A DNA stretch of 64,000 nucleotides from contig NZ_VMKN01000001.1 of NCBI RefSeq assembly GCF_007483685.1, positions 2,719,549 through 2,783,548 of the forward strand, written 5' to 3'. The notes below the pieces were generated by a model. That model was not told where the DNA came from, did no database searches, and was given only the letters and a program-made list of their open reading frames with translations. The stretch comes from Litoribacter populi (GTDB lineage: Bacteria > Bacteroidota > Bacteroidia > Cytophagales > Cyclobacteriaceae). Below, piece after piece: positions 38,421-46,894 of the stretch (its first letter is position 1; each line of letters opens with the position of its first letter). Made by a program: the position numbers and the translations under genes.

Positions 38421-38448
38421 CGTTGTAGGAACGTCTCCGACTTCGCAC
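38421..38448 (+). repeat. Dispersed hairpin repeat, last copy in the window
   Basis: A diverged copy (TGTAGGAACGTCTCCGAC then TTCGCAC). No further copy was found to the right. Confidence 0.65.
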
Positions 38449-38515
38449 CCGTTTTATGGACTCTCCGACTTCCCTGCTCCGTACTCATGATTCAGATGGT
38501 GTCAGTCGCCCCTCT

Positions 38516-38725
38516 TTAGTCTTGACGGCGCACCCGCTCAGGGCGGAGCCATTCTTTGATAATGCGCTGTTCCGCTTTCAGGTAGACACACAGGTCCCTG
38601 AGCTCCCTTTGCTCCTCCCGCATCTTCCTGAAATCCAAAATCAGCAGATGGAGAAAATAGGCAAGGACAGAAAGGAGGAGGGATATAATCCCCCCTACCA
38701 TAATGGACAGATTTAATCCATCCAT
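38516..38725 (-). CDS. Small membrane protein with coiled coil
   Basis: The 69-residue protein has one membrane helix (IMVGGIISLLLSVLAYFLHLLIL) followed by a charged coiled-coil tail (FRKMREEQRELRDLCVYLKAEQRIIKEWL). A spanin- or holin-like role is suggested by its place after the DUF5675 gene, overlapping it by 13 bases. Unproven. Confidence 0.55.
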   Translation of the reverse strand: MDGLNLSIMVGGIISLLLSVLAYFLHLLILDFRKMREEQRELRDLCVYLKAEQRIIKEWLRPERVRRQD

Positions 38726-39165
38726 GACAGCTCATACTGCGACAGATTGAGAGCAGCGTCTGGATAGCTCCTTATCTCCAGAATCACCTCCTCTCCCCCG
38801 TCTATTGCTGCATAAACCATCTCCTTGAACTTCTCAAAAGCAACCCGGCTTTGGCTCCCCTTTCCCTCCCCGGTGATTTTACTCACCGGCGCCAAGCATC
38901 CCCTCAGGTGCTGCAGCGCATCATTGGCAGGATGGATGAGGATCAGCGAGCGGTTGGGCACATCCTTCACCTCGACATGCCAACCCCACTTTTCGCTGTA
39001 CCGCTTTGTCAATTTATACACCCCTTCAGGAATACAGCTCACATTGGGCCGGTTGCGCCGCCAGGGCAACTCAATAAACTTTCCCAGTTTATAGTCGTCC
39101 AACGTCAGCGTACCATTGGTACCGGCCGGCCAATACTCCCTTTCCAGATGAAGTTGCAGCGCCAT
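38713..39165 (-). CDS. DUF5675 family protein
   Basis: The 150-residue protein shows the DUF5675 layout: LEREYWPAGTNGTLTLDDYKLGKFIELPWRRN, VSCIPEGVYKLTKR, and HPANDALQHLRGCLAPVS. The His/Cys/Gly pattern recalls a YkuD-like peptidoglycan enzyme, and such genes are common in prophages and mobile cassettes of Bacteroidota. It lies between the 247-residue gene (stop and start share one base at 39165) and the small membrane gene. Confidence 0.8.
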   Translation of the reverse strand: MALQLHLEREYWPAGTNGTLTLDDYKLGKFIELPWRRNRPNVSCIPEGVYKLTKRYSEKWGWHVEVKDVPNRSLILIHPANDALQHLRGCLAPVSKITGEGKGSQSRVAFEKFKEMVYAAIDGGEEVILEIRSYPDAALNLSQYELSWMD

Positions 39166-39908
39166 TAGATTACCTGGATTATTTTGGCGGCATTGTGGGC
39201 GCCGTTGTTCAGCGTATAGGTTTTGCCGTTGACCTCCTGGAGAAATTCCACTCCAAGGGCAAAGAACTGGAAGTCCCCGCCTCCCTCACTTTTGGCTACG
39301 GTGAGCTCCAAGCCCTCCAGGGCATCAATACTCAGTTTATGTACCGGGCTGATCATGATTTGGGAAGAATTTTCACCATTTTGGAAGTTTACTCCCGTAC
39401 CCACCAAAAACATCCGGAAATCAGTGGCCCCATTGGGTCTTGACAGATACTTCCTCGGCGAAAACGCGTCGAAGGCTACTTTCAGGTCAGCCCCTTCATC
39501 CTCCACATTGAATTTGGCGTAGATGGTAGCCTCAAACATACAGTTGTTGCTAAACTGAAAACCTGTGAAGAGTCCCATCTCCCCGTTTTCAATTCTTCTT
39601 TCCCCTCTATCCGATAGCGTGTCGGTTTTCAGTACCTTCAGCGCCTGGCTATATAGCCTATTGTGCGTCCTTAGGTCACGCGCCCTGACGGTAATCTCTC
39701 TAAAAGCATCTTTGAGAAGTTTGGCTCCAGAGGCGGCTCTGGCAAATTCTGCCAAATTTTCCCGGGTCCTTTCAAAAGCATCATCGTTCATGATTCGCTC
39801 CTTGCTGATACCACCTTTCTGACGGGCGTGGTATCCGTTTTTCCCCTTAAAAAAAGTAACATCCCCGATGGTACCTTCCAGCTTTATAAAACTCGATTGT
39901 CTTGCCAT
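39165..39908 (-). CDS. Conserved Bacteroidota protein of unknown function
   Basis: The 247-residue protein begins MARQSSFIKLEGTIGDVTFFKGKNGYHARQKGGISKERI, a pattern I recognise from a widespread Bacteroidota family of unknown role: a short structural motif near the start, basic middle, then a beta-rich C-terminal half. There is no signal peptide. It opens the minus-strand cassette with DUF5675, two small membrane proteins and a small DNA-binding-like protein. Confidence 0.7.
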   Translation of the reverse strand: MARQSSFIKLEGTIGDVTFFKGKNGYHARQKGGISKERIMNDDAFERTRENLAEFARAASGAKLLKDAFREITVRARDLRTHNRLYSQALKVLKTDTLSDRGERRIENGEMGLFTGFQFSNNCMFEATIYAKFNVEDEGADLKVAFDAFSPRKYLSRPNGATDFRMFLVGTGVNFQNGENSSQIMISPVHKLSIDALEGLELTVAKSEGGGDFQFFALGVEFLQEVNGKTYTLNNGAHNAAKIIQVI

Positions 39909-40769
39909 TTATTTATGGTTTTATTTGTTTAACATGCCCAAATATTACCCTAAATAATTGACTGTCAAAATGTTGGCGGACTATACGGACTATACGGATT
40001 CTTAGGTACAATTAGGACAGAGATAAGTATTAATCGCCAATTATAAGTTTTATTTTTGATGTAAATATGATCGAAAAGTTGGGGGAAGACAGAGGGGTTG
40101 GTGGCGATATTTAACTTAAACGGCAGCGACTTAAAGGACGATATTCGACCCCTCCAGGGTCGGAAAAAACCATTATCATAACCTCCCTGGGTCCACCTTT
40201 CTGCTGTCGCAGCAAGGCGGACCCTGGGTTACTGTTATTCAACCCTTACAGGGTTGGTAAATTAACGGGATATAGGTGGACTATACGGCTCAAAGCATCC
40301 TGAAGGGATTCAACTATAGTAACCCAGGGTGTAGCCCTGGGATCAGGGACCGAAAGTAGGTCTCCAACCCTGAAAGGGTTGAACAGCAGCCGTTCTCAAA
40401 AATTAAATAACCATAAAGGAAAGAGATGGTGAGTGCAGAAGAAAGTTTAACCAAAGTATCCCCAGCTTTACCCCAGCTTTACCCCAACTTTAGCCAAGGG
40501 TTGGTACAGGTTTGCCAATTCTTTTTGGAAGGGGAAGCGGAGAGATCTGGATACGCAATAAACCGTGAACATTGAAAAGTGAACCGGCGAAGCCGTTAAG
40601 CGGCGCAGCCAAGTAAACCATAAGCGGCGAAGCCAAATAAACAGCGAAGCTCCCTTCACCCCCCAAAACCCGTCGTTTGGCGGTTTGGGAAGCATGGAAA
40701 TTTAATAATCCCTAACTTTCACACAAATTCAATAGCACTCATTATCAGCTATATATATATGCAAAAATT
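39909..40769. other. Gene-free gap with palindrome cluster B
   Basis: Contents: composite cluster B (40144-40385), text of the GGCGAAGCC family (40575-40650), and the motif TTCACCCCCCAAAACCCGTC (40655-40674), which is almost identical to 32146-32165. No credible gene. Confidence 0.7.
40144..40385. repeat. Composite palindrome cluster B
   Basis: Same order of stems as cluster A: CGACCC/GGGTCG, CCCTGGGTCC..GGACCCTGGG, CAACCC/GGGTTG, ATCC/GGAT (tgaa loop), CCCAGGG..CCCTGGG, CAACCC/GGGTTG. Clusters A and B flank the segment with the LytS/LytTR pair and the DUF5675 cassette. Confidence 0.8.
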
Positions 40770-41273
40770 ATGAACAGGATTCAAAACTTTCTTCCCTTGG
40801 CCGCCTCTCTCCTACTTATCATACTTTTGGGATATACAGGAGTAGCCAAGCTAACTGACTTTGCCAGTTTCCGCTCAGCGATGCAAAACCAGGAGATTCC
40901 GTTGGATTGGGCGAGGCAATTGGCTTGGGCAATACCGCTGGTAGAGATGCTTCTTGTGGGATTATTACTTTGGGAGAAAACAAGAATCTGGGGCTTTATA
41001 GGATCCTTAGCATTACTCTCAGTATTCAGCACCTATGTAGGTCTGATCTGGATTGGCAGCTTTCCTAGGGTTCCCTGCGGTTGCGCCGGAATCTTCGACT
41101 CCATGAGCTGGGGAGCACATTTGGTAGTAAACTTGGCATTCGTAGCCATCAGCGCTGTAGGAATCTACCTCTCCACCACAATGCCTGGTGAAGGTCATCA
41201 GGAAAGTGGGGACAGGTTTAAAGGTTTAATTTCCGCTAAAGCGGAGGATGAATGGATTAACGTAAAGCAATGA
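40770..41273 (+). CDS. MauE/DoxX-type redox-associated membrane protein
   Basis: The 167-residue protein has four membrane helices and the block RVPCGCAGIFDSMSWGAHLVVNLAF, the MauE-family signature with a CxC motif. These proteins handle disulfide electrons across the inner membrane and often accompany TlpA-type thioredoxins in Bacteroidota. Here a TlpA protein, SusC/SusD and a DUF6520-like peptide follow on the map, so a thiol-redox role for a secreted substrate is likely. Confidence 0.8.
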   Translation: MNRIQNFLPLAASLLLIILLGYTGVAKLTDFASFRSAMQNQEIPLDWARQLAWAIPLVEMLLVGLLLWEKTRIWGFIGSLALLSVFSTYVGLIWIGSFPRVPCGCAGIFDSMSWGAHLVVNLAFVAISAVGIYLSTTMPGEGHQESGDRFKGLISAKAEDEWINVKQ

Positions 41274-41851
41274 GTGGGTTTAAGGGTTATTGTCCGCCAA
41301 AGCGGACGTTTAAAGTTTAACAACGGAAAGTTATAAACCTTAAACCATAATCGTCCGCACAGCGGACAATAAACATTCCGCTTCTTCTGAAAGTGAGGGT
41401 CAGAAGCTCACTATACCAGGCGGGGGTTGAAAGTTCAGGTGTTCAAGGTTCAATTGTTCAGGTGCACGTGATCCTGAACGTTGACCAGCGAAGCCAAGGA
41501 TTGTTCAGTTGTTCAAGGTTCAGTTGTTCAATGTTCAGCTGTTCAATGGTTCAAATGTTAAATGTCCAGTTGATCAGGTGCACACGATCCTGAACATTGA
41601 ACGGCGTGGCCATGAACAGCGCAGTTGAACGGTGGAGCCCTGTACAGCGAAGCGGTATCTCCCCGTCACTTCGACCGGAGCGGAGAAGTCTAGACATGTA
41701 ATTAGTTTTCTCCAATACAGTCGAATTTGGGAGGTATTACCCAAAAAAGCCTCTACTGCTCAGTAGAACAAATCCCACACGATGGGAGCATGCTCACGGA
41801 AACTGGGCTGTAGAGGCTGTCATTTATGTATAATTTCTAAACGCATGAATT
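41274..41851. other. Gene-free gap with degenerate GTTCA repeats and a structured leader
   Basis: Between 41420 and 41640 the sequence GTTCAnnTGTTCA and variants is repeated (GTTCAAGGTTCAGTTGTTCA type), giving a spurious frame rich in FSCS. Text of the GGCGAAGCC family is mixed in. A structured element is at 41748-41818. Confidence 0.7.
41748..41818 (+). ncRNA. Structured 5' leader candidate of the DUF6520-like gene
   Basis: AGCCTCTAC (41748-41756) pairs with GTAGAGGCT (41810-41818). Inside are CTACTG/CAGTAG (41754-41767, competing with the outer stem), TCCCA/TGGGA (41773-41787) and GAGCA/TGCTC (41786-41795). The mutually exclusive pairings are typical of leader RNA switches. No known riboswitch class was recognised. 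It ends 33 bases before the start codon. Confidence 0.35.
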
Positions 41852-42094
41852 ATGAAAAAGTTAATCAAATCGCTCCCAGCCCTAGGATTGGCGCTGGCAG
41901 CAACCATGGCATTTGCTTTTAATATGCCTAGTAATCAGGAAGAATATGCCATCCACCCTGAAAACGGAAACTGGATTCCCCTATCCGGACTTGTGGAAGG
42001 CAGGGACTATCAGTGTGATGATGAAGGTGATTGTACCTACGATGCTCCAAACGGCAACGTGATCAAAACCGGCACATTTCTACTGATGGAGTAA
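41852..42094 (+). CDS. Small secreted DUF6520-like protein
   Basis: The 80-residue protein has a signal peptide (LIKSLPALGLALAATMAFAFN) and the continuation MPSNQEEYAIHPENGNWIPLSG followed by QCDDEGDCTYDAPNGNV with two cysteines seven residues apart. Small secreted proteins of this type (DUF6520-like) are found in Bacteroidota next to MauE and TlpA genes, as here. A disulfide between the two Cys would be the obvious substrate of those proteins; this is inference. Confidence 0.7.
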   Translation: MKKLIKSLPALGLALAATMAFAFNMPSNQEEYAIHPENGNWIPLSGLVEGRDYQCDDEGDCTYDAPNGNVIKTGTFLLME

Positions 42095-42101
42095 CCAAAA
42101 G

Positions 42102-42121
42102 GGAGGGGCAAACGCCCCTCC
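42102..42121. terminator. Bidirectional hairpin between DUF6520-like and SusD genes
   Basis: GGAGGGGC (42102-42109) and GCCCCTCC (42114-42121) form a perfect 8-base stem with an AAAC loop between two convergent stops (42094 and 42124). Confidence 0.8.
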
Positions 42122-42123
42122 TA

Positions 42124-43488
42124 TTAATCTCTAATATTTTGCTCCATTGGATTCAAGTTCAGCTCATTCTGAGGAATGGGAAAAACATACCTATTGCTAT
42201 TGGGTTCTAAAATATACCCTTTTTCATTTACCGTTCTGCTAAGCCTACGTGCTGTGGAAGGATCCAGATTTAACCTCCTTAGATCCATCCAGTTAGTCCC
42301 TCTAAAAATCAAAGACTTACGCTTTTCTTTCAGGATCCATGCCAATCCATCTTCCATATCACCCGAGACCGACTCATGAGCTCCTACTTCAAACCTGTTT
42401 ACCATTATCTCATCCATAAGGTCCATCGCTTCTTCGGTTTTCGCGTTTCTATATTTAGCCTCGGCTCCAATAAAATAAACCTCGTCAAGACCTATCCCTC
42501 CAAAAAACCAAAATGTACCGGTATAACTCCCCCTAAAATTAAATCCGTCCGCCCTTTGGGTACTATACAGGCTTTTTCTTAAATCCCTATCATCATAAGC
42601 TTCGAAAATTTCCGGATGGATAAAGGTATTGGGGTTGGCTACATTAAAATCAATATTGACCTGTCTCGAATGCCAAATAACCTCTGAGTTATAAGGAGGA
42701 AAGGGATGGTTAACCGTAGGATTTAGCTGAGCATAATCCATCAGCTGATAAGCTGAAGAGCCGAGTACTAGGTCGGCATAGGCTTCCGCTTGCACGTAAT
42801 TCTGCATTGTCAAGTATATCCTTGCCAACAAAGCCTCAACAGCCTTACGGGACGGCCTTGTTTTCACAGCCTGCCATTCAGGCAGAAGCCCTTGGGCTTC
42901 TATCAAATCAGCCACTACATGCTCATATACCTTCTCCAAGGAGGCTCGTTGCTCAAAGGCAGAAATGTTGGTGTTTACTCTTAAGGGTACACCCAATGTT
43001 GATGAAGCCGTACTAGGGTCATATGCCTTGGCAAATATTTGCGCCAATTGAAAATGATTTTGCGCTCTGAAAAACAAGGCCATTCCTTTCAATGGTGCCA
43101 ATTCCTCCTGCGAATACCTTTCATGCTCCTCAAATTCAGTTACCTTCTCCAAGACAACATTGGCTATAAAAATAGCCCTGTATGGAATATTCCAATCCAC
43201 CGAAGGGGTACCTTCAAAAATGTCAGCATTCCAAATGTATCCATTAAGGGTAGTAGGGTTTCTAAAATTATTATACCCAATATCATTCATTACCATATCA
43301 TCGGAACTCAATATTCCAATGGCAGGAACCCTGTTCATTTCCTCTTCATTATCCAGCAAGGCCTGAAGGTCAGCTATAGAGTCTGGGATAAGCCTGGTTT
43401 TATCAGGCCTCTCATCCAAAAAACCCTCACATCCCATCAGCACTCCGACAGACAGGACGGTCATTATAAAGTTTATATGTTTTTTCAT
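42124..43488 (-). CDS. SusD/RagB-family outer-membrane lipoprotein
   Basis: The 454-residue protein has a lipoprotein signal (SVGVLMGCEGF, Cys near 20) followed by a SusD-type helical bundle: DERPDKTRLIPDSIADLQALLDN, LKGMALFFRAQNHFQLAQIFA, VEALLARIYLTMQNYVQAEAYADLVL, and the C-terminal RRLNLDPSTARRL, YVFPIPQNELNLNP. SusD proteins form the lid of the SusC barrel and capture the nutrient at the cell surface. It follows SusC on the same strand. Confidence 0.92.
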   Translation of the reverse strand: MKKHINFIMTVLSVGVLMGCEGFLDERPDKTRLIPDSIADLQALLDNEEEMNRVPAIGILSSDDMVMNDIGYNNFRNPTTLNGYIWNADIFEGTPSVDWNIPYRAIFIANVVLEKVTEFEEHERYSQEELAPLKGMALFFRAQNHFQLAQIFAKAYDPSTASSTLGVPLRVNTNISAFEQRASLEKVYEHVVADLIEAQGLLPEWQAVKTRPSRKAVEALLARIYLTMQNYVQAEAYADLVLGSSAYQLMDYAQLNPTVNHPFPPYNSEVIWHSRQVNIDFNVANPNTFIHPEIFEAYDDRDLRKSLYSTQRADGFNFRGSYTGTFWFFGGIGLDEVYFIGAEAKYRNAKTEEAMDLMDEIMVNRFEVGAHESVSGDMEDGLAWILKEKRKSLIFRGTNWMDLRRLNLDPSTARRLSRTVNEKGYILEPNSNRYVFPIPQNELNLNPMEQNIRD

Positions 43489-43574
43489 TATAGTAAATGT
43501 TACTTGTTAAGGGTTAACGGTTAACGGTTAACAGTTGAATATTTTGTTGAACTGTGAACTGTGAACTTCCAAAA

Positions 43575-43634
43575 TGCCCCGCCCACCTTTTACCGTGCTA
43601 CTAAACCTTATGAAGAAAGCGGTGGGTCGGGGCA
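43575..43634 (-). promoter_or_regulatory. Long hairpin in the susC-susD gap
   Basis: TGCCCCG-CCCACC (43575-43587) pairs with GGTGGG-TCGGGGCA (43621-43634) with one mismatch and a 33-base loop. It lies nine bases downstream of the SusC stop. A processing or attenuating element that sets the SusC:SusD ratio is possible. Confidence 0.4.
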
Positions 43635-43643
43635 AAGGCAATT

Positions 43644-46600
43644 TTAGAAGTCCAGTCTTACACCAGCAGATACACTCCTCAATGGGCGCATGGTCCTAAA
43701 GTCCGGATCCAGGGGATCATCACTTGCCTTCCATAAAATCCCAAGATTATTGGCATAAATATATGCCTGAAGCCTGCTGAATTGTAAATTCATCCTCCCT
43801 ACCGGAAAATCGTAGGTGAGGTTAATATCCTGTAGGCGAATATGATCTCCTCGCTCAACCAGCATTTCTGAAAACCTGTATAAATTATCGCGATTGACAT
43901 TGGCGCCTGCAGGCAAAGACGGTACGTTGGTAATCAACTCATCCCCCGGTTGCTGCCAACGCTGAGCAAAATCCCCATGACCTCTTGCCCCAGTCAATAT
44001 TGGATTGAACAACACAGATTCTCTTCTATAAAAATATCCCAAACGATAACTGATGTTGACAGAAAGGGTGAATCCGCCGTAACTCAAATCGTTTCTCAAT
44101 GCGCCAAATACCGTCGGTCTCGCAGAACCATGATAAATCAGATCTTCCACTCTGCTATTATTGACTATCCCCACGAAGTTGTCACTAACCTCCCCATTGA
44201 GGTAACCTCTAGGATTCCCATTGTCGGGATCCAAGCCGGCCCATCGGTAACTGAATATGGAAAACAGCGGTCTCCCCTCCACCGGTGCTACTAATCCGGA
44301 AACTCCCTCCCCATTAGCCAATATATTGTTGACCGGAGGGTCCAAAAGGTATTCGTCTACAATTTCCCGATTGGTGCTCAGAAGCAAAGTGGAATTCCAT
44401 TTAATTCTCCCTTGCAGATTGCGCGAATTGAGTACCAAGTCCAATCCTTCAGTTTTGGTTTGGGCGGTATTGCCCCTAAACTGCGTGACACCAGAGGAGG
44501 GAGGCATCATGGCATCACCTATGAGATCCAAACCATCCTTCCAGTAATATTCCAGGTTTCCGCTTAATCTGCCTGTTCTGGACTCAAAGTCAATCCCCAT
44601 ATTCACAATCCTTATTCGCTCCCACCTCAATTCTGGGTTTGGTGGATTCATTATACGTCCATAGGGCATACCTGGATTGATGGAAGCACCACCACCGGCC
44701 AAATACAAAGCCGTAGTCTCCGCCGCCAGGGATTTGTCGACATTACCATTAAAACCAAAGGAAGAACGCAGTTTTAGATAAGGCATCCCTTCCCAGTTGT
44801 AAAAACCCTCATTACTGATCAGCCAGCCTGCACCAGCAGAGTATAAAGGTACCGCACGTTGGTTGGCATCCACTCCAAAGAGGTTGGACTGATCCCTTCG
44901 GGCACTCACCGTTAAGTCAAACCGTTTGTCGTAATTATAGGCAGCATTCGCATAGTAAGAATAAAACCTATCGACCAAATCGGACAACCCTCCCCTGAAT
45001 GGCACCGCCATCAACGACCCATTATTATAATACATGGGCAACCGGGTCAGAAAATCCATCGGAACAGAGGCTGCAAGATTGGGATTATAGCCATACAGTC
45101 TATTGGTATTGCCCTGAAGCTGATAATCCTTCAATTCTATACCCGCCAAAGCGTTAAATTCATGCCTCGAGCCAATTATCTTGTGGTACCGCAAGTTGCC
45201 TCTCACATTGTGTGTCTGCGCAATCTGATTTCCAACATCCAGTATACCCGTTCTCGGTATGGGAAATGATAGGTTTCCCTGTGGGTCCACCTGGGTATAT
45301 TGGTTGATCAGGTTTCTGGTAAAATAACTTTCATATTCAAAATGCTGCTCGGCCGAACTCCTGTTTGTCCAATATTGATACTGAACTTCTGCCGTCAGAT
45401 CAGGTAACACCTTATAGGACAATCCGGTATTTATCCGCAGATCATCCCCCCTGTTTTGCTGTGGATTCCGGTGTATTTCCTCCAAAGGAAAATATTCCCA
45501 ATTGAGTAAGCCATCCCGCTCCGCCTGGGTCACAAAACTCCTCCTGTAATCCCGCACCAAAGGCAGGGGATTGCCAGCGGCATCACTCATCATAGCATAG
45601 GCATAGGTGGGGTTGGCACTATTGAAATACACCTGCCCAATCCCATCATTACTCCTGTTGGAGGTTGTTTGGGTATAATAAACCGTAGACTGGATGTTCA
45701 AACGCCCATTCCACAGCCTCCAGTCATTCCTGGCCTGAAGGGAAACTCTGCTGTTCTCATTACCCACCAGATTTTCCCGATTCTGGTCATAGCCCACAGA
45801 AAATAAGTAGGAATGGTTTTCACTTCCCCCACGCACATTGGCGGAATACTGCTGCAAATGGCTTGGCCTATGGAAGTAACGGTCAAAATCCGACCGCACA
45901 TCATGTGCTGCCAGCTGGCCAAGTCTAGACTCCAGCTCTTGATCATTAAGCAGCCCGTCTCGGTTTTCAAAAAGAGCCTCCACACCCGGTGTCAGCGGCG
46001 GCCGATTGATGTTGTTAAGCTGATTGTTGTAATAGTTCCGTCCAAAAAGCTCTCTTTCCATTCCAATGACATCGGCAGAACTCATCACCGGTATATAAAA
46101 GGCCTCCGGACGTTCACCGAAAGTACTGTTTGCATTGATACTGACACGGGGCTGCTGCCCCTTCTTGCCGCTCTTGGTAGTGATGACTATCACTCCGTTA
46201 CCAGCCTGAGCTCCCCAGATGGACGCTGCCGCCGCATCCCTGAGCACCGTAATGCTTTCCACATCGTTGGGGTTGATATTCTGGATATCCCCATCATAGG
46301 GAAAATTGTCCACGATGATCAGGGGTTGGCTATTGGCAAACAAGGTACTTCTCCCCCTTATGTTTATCTGGTCATTAGGCCCTCCCCTTTGGTTGAAAAT
46401 CAGACCACTGGTCACATCTTCCAGCCTTTCCAAAATACCGGTACTCACCCTACGGTCCACTAGCTCCTGATCCACATGAACAAAAGAACCCGTGGCCCGC
46501 TCCTTCGGAAGCTGTTGGTACCCCGTACTCAATACCTCCACGGTCTCCAGACCGTAACTCTCCTGCTCCAGCACAAACAAGGGGATTCCCTCAAAGGGGA

Positions 46601-46865
46601 TACGGATATCTACTTCCTGGGCAACATAGCCCAGCATACTGAACTGTAGCCGATAGCTTCCCGGATCCAAGTTGATCCTAAACTTTCCCTCCCCGTCACT
46701 GACGGTTATCTGGGAAGTACCTTTGACCTTCACTACCGCTCCGGGCAGGGGAAGGCTGTCTTCTACCGCAATGATCCTGGCGGTCATGCGTTCTTGGGCA
46801 ATGGCCGGGGCTGGTGCCAGGTACATAGCAGCACAGCAAAACCCCATCAGTATAGATTTTTTCAT
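43644..46865 (-). CDS. SusC/RagA-family TonB-dependent outer-membrane transporter
   Basis: The start MKKSILMGFCCAAMY at 46865 is chosen because it gives a signal peptide ending APAIAQ. The 1073-residue product has a carboxypeptidase-regulatory-like domain (TARIIAVEDSLPLPGAVVKVKGT), a TonB-plug with NDQINIRGRSTLFANSQPLIIVDNFPYDGDIQNINPNDVESITVLRDAAAASIWGAQAGNGVIVITTKSG, and a 22-strand barrel. It imports a ligand bound by SusD using TonB energy. It overlaps or adjoins the TlpA gene (end 46895) with a 29-base gap. Confidence 0.95.
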   Translation of the reverse strand: MKKSILMGFCCAAMYLAPAPAIAQERMTARIIAVEDSLPLPGAVVKVKGTSQITVSDGEGKFRINLDPGSYRLQFSMLGYVAQEVDIRIPFEGIPLFVLEQESYGLETVEVLSTGYQQLPKERATGSFVHVDQELVDRRVSTGILERLEDVTSGLIFNQRGGPNDQINIRGRSTLFANSQPLIIVDNFPYDGDIQNINPNDVESITVLRDAAAASIWGAQAGNGVIVITTKSGKKGQQPRVSINANSTFGERPEAFYIPVMSSADVIGMERELFGRNYYNNQLNNINRPPLTPGVEALFENRDGLLNDQELESRLGQLAAHDVRSDFDRYFHRPSHLQQYSANVRGGSENHSYLFSVGYDQNRENLVGNENSRVSLQARNDWRLWNGRLNIQSTVYYTQTTSNRSNDGIGQVYFNSANPTYAYAMMSDAAGNPLPLVRDYRRSFVTQAERDGLLNWEYFPLEEIHRNPQQNRGDDLRINTGLSYKVLPDLTAEVQYQYWTNRSSAEQHFEYESYFTRNLINQYTQVDPQGNLSFPIPRTGILDVGNQIAQTHNVRGNLRYHKIIGSRHEFNALAGIELKDYQLQGNTNRLYGYNPNLAASVPMDFLTRLPMYYNNGSLMAVPFRGGLSDLVDRFYSYYANAAYNYDKRFDLTVSARRDQSNLFGVDANQRAVPLYSAGAGWLISNEGFYNWEGMPYLKLRSSFGFNGNVDKSLAAETTALYLAGGGASINPGMPYGRIMNPPNPELRWERIRIVNMGIDFESRTGRLSGNLEYYWKDGLDLIGDAMMPPSSGVTQFRGNTAQTKTEGLDLVLNSRNLQGRIKWNSTLLLSTNREIVDEYLLDPPVNNILANGEGVSGLVAPVEGRPLFSIFSYRWAGLDPDNGNPRGYLNGEVSDNFVGIVNNSRVEDLIYHGSARPTVFGALRNDLSYGGFTLSVNISYRLGYFYRRESVLFNPILTGARGHGDFAQRWQQPGDELITNVPSLPAGANVNRDNLYRFSEMLVERGDHIRLQDINLTYDFPVGRMNLQFSRLQAYIYANNLGILWKASDDPLDPDFRTMRPLRSVSAGVRLDF

Positions 46866-46894
46866 AAATTTGGTTGGATTGGTTGTAAATTTTA

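Noticed and set aside
41393-41593. 66-codon plus-strand frame rich in FSCS
   Set aside because: A translation of the GTTCA microsatellite-like text.
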